NCBI GenBank assembly: GCA_020630835.1
Contig: JAHDIL010000061.1
Span: forward strand, 1-8,362
Direction of reading: 5' to 3'
From: Verrucomicrobiota bacterium
GTDB taxonomy: Bacteria; Verrucomicrobiota; Verrucomicrobiia; Verrucomicrobiales; DEV007
Length of the DNA: 8,362 nt
Below are positions 5,568 to 8,362 of this stretch, in pieces. The position numbers and the translations under genes are program-made. A model generated the notes under the pieces. The model saw only the letters and a list, made by a program, of their open reading frames with translations. It ran no database searches and was not told where the DNA came from. The first letter of the stretch is position 1. The number at the start of each line of letters is the position of its first letter.

Positions 5568-7127
5568 ATGCGCACCTCACTGCAACGAGCTAACTCATCA
5601 GTCCTTCACGGCATCGACGCCATTTCGGTCGAAGTCGAGGTGAATGCAGGAGGAGGGGAAGGCGAGATGCGTATTGTGGGCCTTCCCGACGCTGCCGTGC
5701 GGGAAAGCATCGATCGGGTGACCACCGCCATCACTAATTCCGGCAAACACTACCCCACGGGACACAAGATCACTGTCAATTTAGCTCCTGCTGATGTGAA
5801 GAAAGAAGGGCCCAGTTTTGACCTGCCCATCGCCATAGGACTAATGGCTACATCAGAAGAAAAAAACGGAAAACTTAAGGACAACGCCCTCGCCATGTGT
5901 GCCATGGCTGGAGAACTTGCTTTGGATGGGCGCGTGCGACCGATCAAAGGTATCCTCGCCCATACTCTGCAAGCGAAACGCCAAGGATACCGCGCTATTA
6001 TGGTCCCTCACGAAAACGCTGGAGAAGCAGCAATTATAGAGGGGATCTACGTTTACGGAGTGCACACACTCACCGAAGCTTACTCCGTGCTCACCGGCGC
6101 CGGCGAGACCCGCCCTGAAAAGCTCGACCGTGAGAAGTTCTTCCGCACTCGACAAAACCAGTCTATCGACTTTGCGGATGTCAAAGGTCAAGCCATGGCT
6201 AAACGAGCGCTGGAAATCGCCATGGCTGGAGGTCATAATGTCCTCATGTTAGGCAGCCCTGGGACAGGCAAGTCCATGCTCGCTAAGCGCCTTACGACGA
6301 TACTGCCCCGCATGACGGAGGCTGAAGCAATTGAGACAACCAAAATCCACAGCGTTGCCGGCATGATTGAAAGCGGCGAAAGTATTGTCGCGAACCGCCC
6401 ATTCCGCAGCCCCCATCACACGATTTCCGATGTCGGACTACTAGGTGGTAGTAGCAATCCCTCTCCTGGCGAGGTCAGTCTCGCTCACAACGGCATTCTC
6501 TTTCTTGACGAACTACCAGAATTTCGACGGTCTACCCTCGAGGTATTGAGGCAGCCCCTAGAGGACGGCCGCGTCACCATCTCACGAGCAGCCGGAAAAT
6601 TCACCTTTCCTAGTGAGTTTAGCCTGGTAGCAGCTATGAACCCATGCCCCTGCGGCTACCTTGGCGACCCCTCACGCGACTGCCGCTGTCTACCCACTCA
6701 GATCGAAAAATACCGCGCCAAGATCAGTGGCCCGCTGCTAGACCGCATCGACCTCCACGTTGACGTTCCCGCTGTAGACTATGAGACACTGCGTTCGCGC
6801 CAGAAAGGAGAAAGCTCTGCCACTATTCGTGAACGGGTAGAAGAAGCCCGCCACCTACAGGTCGCCCGATTCGGAACTGACTTTAGCACCCTTACAAACG
6901 CCCAGATGAGTAGCCGAAATCTACGCAAGCACTGTGCTCTAAGTCGCTCTTGTGAAAGCGTCCTCGCCCAGGCGATGGAGACGCTCAACTTCACAGCCCG
7001 TGCTCACGACCGTATCCTGAAAGTATCTCGCACTATCGCTGATCTAGCAGGAGCAAAAGACATTGAAGAGGAACACCTACTGGAAGCCATTCAGTTTCGG
7101 ACACTTGATCGGAATCTTTGGTCCTGA
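5568..7127 (+). CDS. comM: YifB/ComM family AAA+ ATPase (Mg chelatase-like)
   Basis: The complete 519-residue product has the family's three parts. The N-terminal Lon-protease-like ChlI domain (about 16-175) includes [13 protein letters not shown] and [15 protein letters not shown]. The central AAA+ domain has Walker A GSPGTGKS (229-236), Walker [12 protein letters not shown] (309-319), [15 protein letters not shown] (280-294) and the sensor region [10 protein letters not shown] (391-400). A C-terminal domain ends near 510. Four cysteines, 360, 362, 372 and 374, form the family's probable metal-binding motif CPC...CRC. In Vibrio and Haemophilus, ComM is a hexameric helicase that extends branch migration during natural transformation, so its presence is compatible with DNA uptake here but does not prove it. 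An in-frame TGA at 5553-5555 leaves the ATG at 5568 as the only good start. No Shine-Dalgarno precedes it. It follows the membrane protein gene by 46 bases and may be cotranscribed. Confidence 0.96.
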   Translation: MRTSLQRANSSVLHGIDAISVEVEVNAGGGEGEMRIVGLPDAAVRESIDRVTTAITNSGKHYPTGHKITVNLAPADVKKEGPSFDLPIAIGLMATSEEKNGKLKDNALAMCAMAGELALDGRVRPIKGILAHTLQAKRQGYRAIMVPHENAGEAAIIEGIYVYGVHTLTEAYSVLTGAGETRPEKLDREKFFRTRQNQSIDFADVKGQAMAKRALEIAMAGGHNVLMLGSPGTGKSMLAKRLTTILPRMTEAEAIETTKIHSVAGMIESGESIVANRPFRSPHHTISDVGLLGGSSNPSPGEVSLAHNGILFLDELPEFRRSTLEVLRQPLEDGRVTISRAAGKFTFPSEFSLVAAMNPCPCGYLGDPSRDCRCLPTQIEKYRAKISGPLLDRIDLHVDVPAVDYETLRSRQKGESSATIRERVEEARHLQVARFGTDFSTLTNAQMSSRNLRKHCALSRSCESVLAQAMETLNFTARAHDRILKVSRTIADLAGAKDIEEEHLLEAIQFRTLDRNLWS

Positions 7128-7148
7128 AACGCTTTTCCAAATTTCAGG
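7123..7148 (+). other. Inverted repeat overlapping the yifB/comM stop codon
   Basis: CCTGAAA at 7123-7129 pairs with TTTCAGG at 7142-7148 around a 12-base loop. The stem includes the TGA stop. No T run follows, so it is not a convincing intrinsic terminator; it might mark a 3' end processed or terminated in another way, or be chance. Confidence 0.3.
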
Positions 7149-7345
7149 TGCCGAACCGCTGGCTGAGACTACCCAAGTTATGTATTACCGTTTTCGACTC
7201 GGCCAATCGTAAAAGGCTACACCACTCGAGAGATCCTCAGCCATTCATGATATGACAACGGAGCGAGCAGCGTAAAACCCAAGGAACCCAGACTCGCATG
7301 CAAGCCTGAGCTTCCTAACAGCCCTCCACACCGCACCGAACGCAA
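7128..7345. other. Convergent intergenic region between yifB/comM and the DUF1501 gene
   Basis: These 218 bases separate two genes that point at each other, so terminators for both are expected here. I see only weak structure: an 8-bp inverted repeat TGGCTGAG/CTCAGCCA (7160-7167 and 7236-7243) 68 bases apart, an imperfect hairpin at 7188-7216, and AAGC-CTGA-GCTT at 7302-7313. None has a T run. I find no coding frame worth calling and no copy of the palindromic repeat unit seen at 4720-4854. Confidence 0.5.
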
Positions 7346-8362
7346 TCACACAATGATATCCTTCACCACGTGGGCATGATCTACACCCGTCAGCTTTTGA
7401 TCTAGCCCCATATGCTTCACCGAGAAGCGATTGTGATCAATACCCAGCTGATGTAGGATAGTTGCGTTGAGGTCACGAATGTGAACGGGATCCTTAGTGA
7501 TGTTGTAGGAGTAGTCATCCGTCTCCCCATGTGTGACACCAGGTTTCAAACCTCCGCCTGCCATCCAAGTCGTGAAACAGCGCGGGTGGTGGTCACGCCC
7601 ATGGTTGTCTTTCGTGAGAACCCCCTGACTGAAAACTGTTCGTCCAAATTCTCCGCCCCAGACCACTAGAGTGTCTTCTAAAAGCCCACGTTGCTTGAGG
7701 TCCTGAATAAGTGCCCAGGCTGGTTGGTCAATTTCTTTAGATTGCGCCGCAATTTTTTTGGGCAGCTGATTATGATTGTCCCAACCTCGATGGAAAATCT
7801 GTGTAAATCTAACGCCGCGCTCCGCCATGCGACGGGCCATCAAACAGTTGTAACCAAAAGTGCCCGGCGTATCAACGTCAGGGCCATACATTTTCTTAAT
7901 ATGGGCAGGCTCATTACTGGTGTCTGTAAGCTCTGGAACGCTCGCCTGCATACGGAAAGCCATTTCATACTGGGCGATACGAGCGTGCGTTTCAGGGTCC
8001 CCGATCTCATCATGAATACGGGCATTCATACGTCCCAGCTTATCCAACATTGCCCGACGCAGTTTCGTGTCTACGCCCTCGGGATTTGATAAATAAAGAA
8101 CGGGGTCACCTTGATCACGAAAGGCGACTCCTGCATGTTTGGAGGGAAGAAATCCGCTGCCCCATAAGCGGGAGTATAGCGCCTGCCCTCTCGGCTGGCA
8201 GTTAAGAACGACAAAATCCGGAAGATTGCGATTAAGACTTCCCAGTCCATAGCTCACCCACGATCCCATACTCGGACGACCCGGAATCTGATTCCCCGTC
8301 TGGATATAGGTGATCGCTGGATCATGATTGATAGCCTCCGTCCAAGTCGACTGAACAAAAGT
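7346..8362 (-). CDS. DUF1501 domain protein, 5' end outside the window
   Basis: The frame is open to the window edge, giving 338 C-terminal residues of a protein that is usually about 470-490 long. The Met at 8267-8269 is internal: the 31 residues before it ([20 protein letters not shown] and neighbours) are typical DUF1501. Counting from the edge, putative metal-site motifs of the alkaline-phosphatase-like fold are HRGWDNH (191-197), WGGEFGRT (235-242) and GRDHHPR (255-261). The end, [20 protein letters not shown], is also characteristic. These proteins are abundant in Planctomycetes and Verrucomicrobia, often carry a Tat signal at the missing N-terminus, and are commonly encoded beside DUF1549/DUF1553 cytochrome-type proteins; a role in breaking down sulfated polysaccharides has been suggested but I would not assert it. 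The upstream neighbour, off the right edge, would be informative. Confidence 0.93.
   Translation of the reverse strand, partial: TFVQSTWTEAINHDPAITYIQTGNQIPGRPSMGSWVSYGLGSLNRNLPDFVVLNCQPRGQALYSRLWGSGFLPSKHAGVAFRDQGDPVLYLSNPEGVDTKLRRAMLDKLGRMNARIHDEIGDPETHARIAQYEMAFRMQASVPELTDTSNEPAHIKKMYGPDVDTPGTFGYNCLMARRMAERGVRFTQIFHRGWDNHNQLPKKIAAQSKEIDQPAWALIQDLKQRGLLEDTLVVWGGEFGRTVFSQGVLTKDNHGRDHHPRCFTTWMAGGGLKPGVTHGETDDYSYNITKDPVHIRDLNATILHQLGIDHNRFSVKHMGLDQKLTGVDHAHVVKDIIV

Overview
This window looks like a piece of a Verrucomicrobiota chromosome, most likely from the marine Opitutales/Puniceicoccales side. That is an inference from three things: a DUF1501 protein, which is typical of Planctomycetes and Verrucomicrobia; a small outer-membrane barrel protein of a kind seen in that group; and a UbiA-like membrane protein resembling ones I remember only from there. 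There are no RNA genes, CRISPR arrays or transposase genes.

Layout. A well-formed minus-strand terminator (5-38) ends a secreted beta-barrel protein gene (72-842, minus), which has a 200-base leader or promoter region of its own. Next comes a minus-strand run that reads in the order manC (3338-4438), ruvX (2863-3330), a beta-hydroxyacid-dehydrogenase-type oxidoreductase (1988-2851) and ygfZ (1045-1899). The first three lie 7 and 11 bases apart and are probably one transcript. ygfZ follows after 88 bases. The run supplies GDP-mannose for glycans, a Holliday-junction-resolvase-like protein for RNA or DNA maintenance, an NAD(P)-dependent reductase for small aldehydes or acids, and a folate-binding iron-sulfur cluster repair factor.

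Divergent from manC, on the plus strand, is a multi-pass membrane protein (4538-5521, with possible upstream starts at 4478 or 4442), followed 46 bases later by a complete yifB/comM AAA+ ATPase gene (5568-7127). At the right edge a DUF1501 gene on the minus strand (7346-8362) converges on yifB and runs out of the window at its 5' end. The 218 bases between the two hold only weak inverted repeats.

The most unusual signal is inside the membrane protein gene. About 170 bases (roughly 4720-4891) carry three copies of a 30-base imperfect palindrome in the order direct, inverted, direct. The two direct copies are 26/30 identical and exactly 105 bases apart, so both are read in the same frame and give the related peptides RNRDGQVVDRS and RSRDRKGVDRS. 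The reading frame stays open throughout, and the stretch sits in the loop just after a DRLVD motif. It looks like a REP/BIME-type repeat that has entered a coding sequence in frame, comparable in principle to the Rickettsia palindromic elements.
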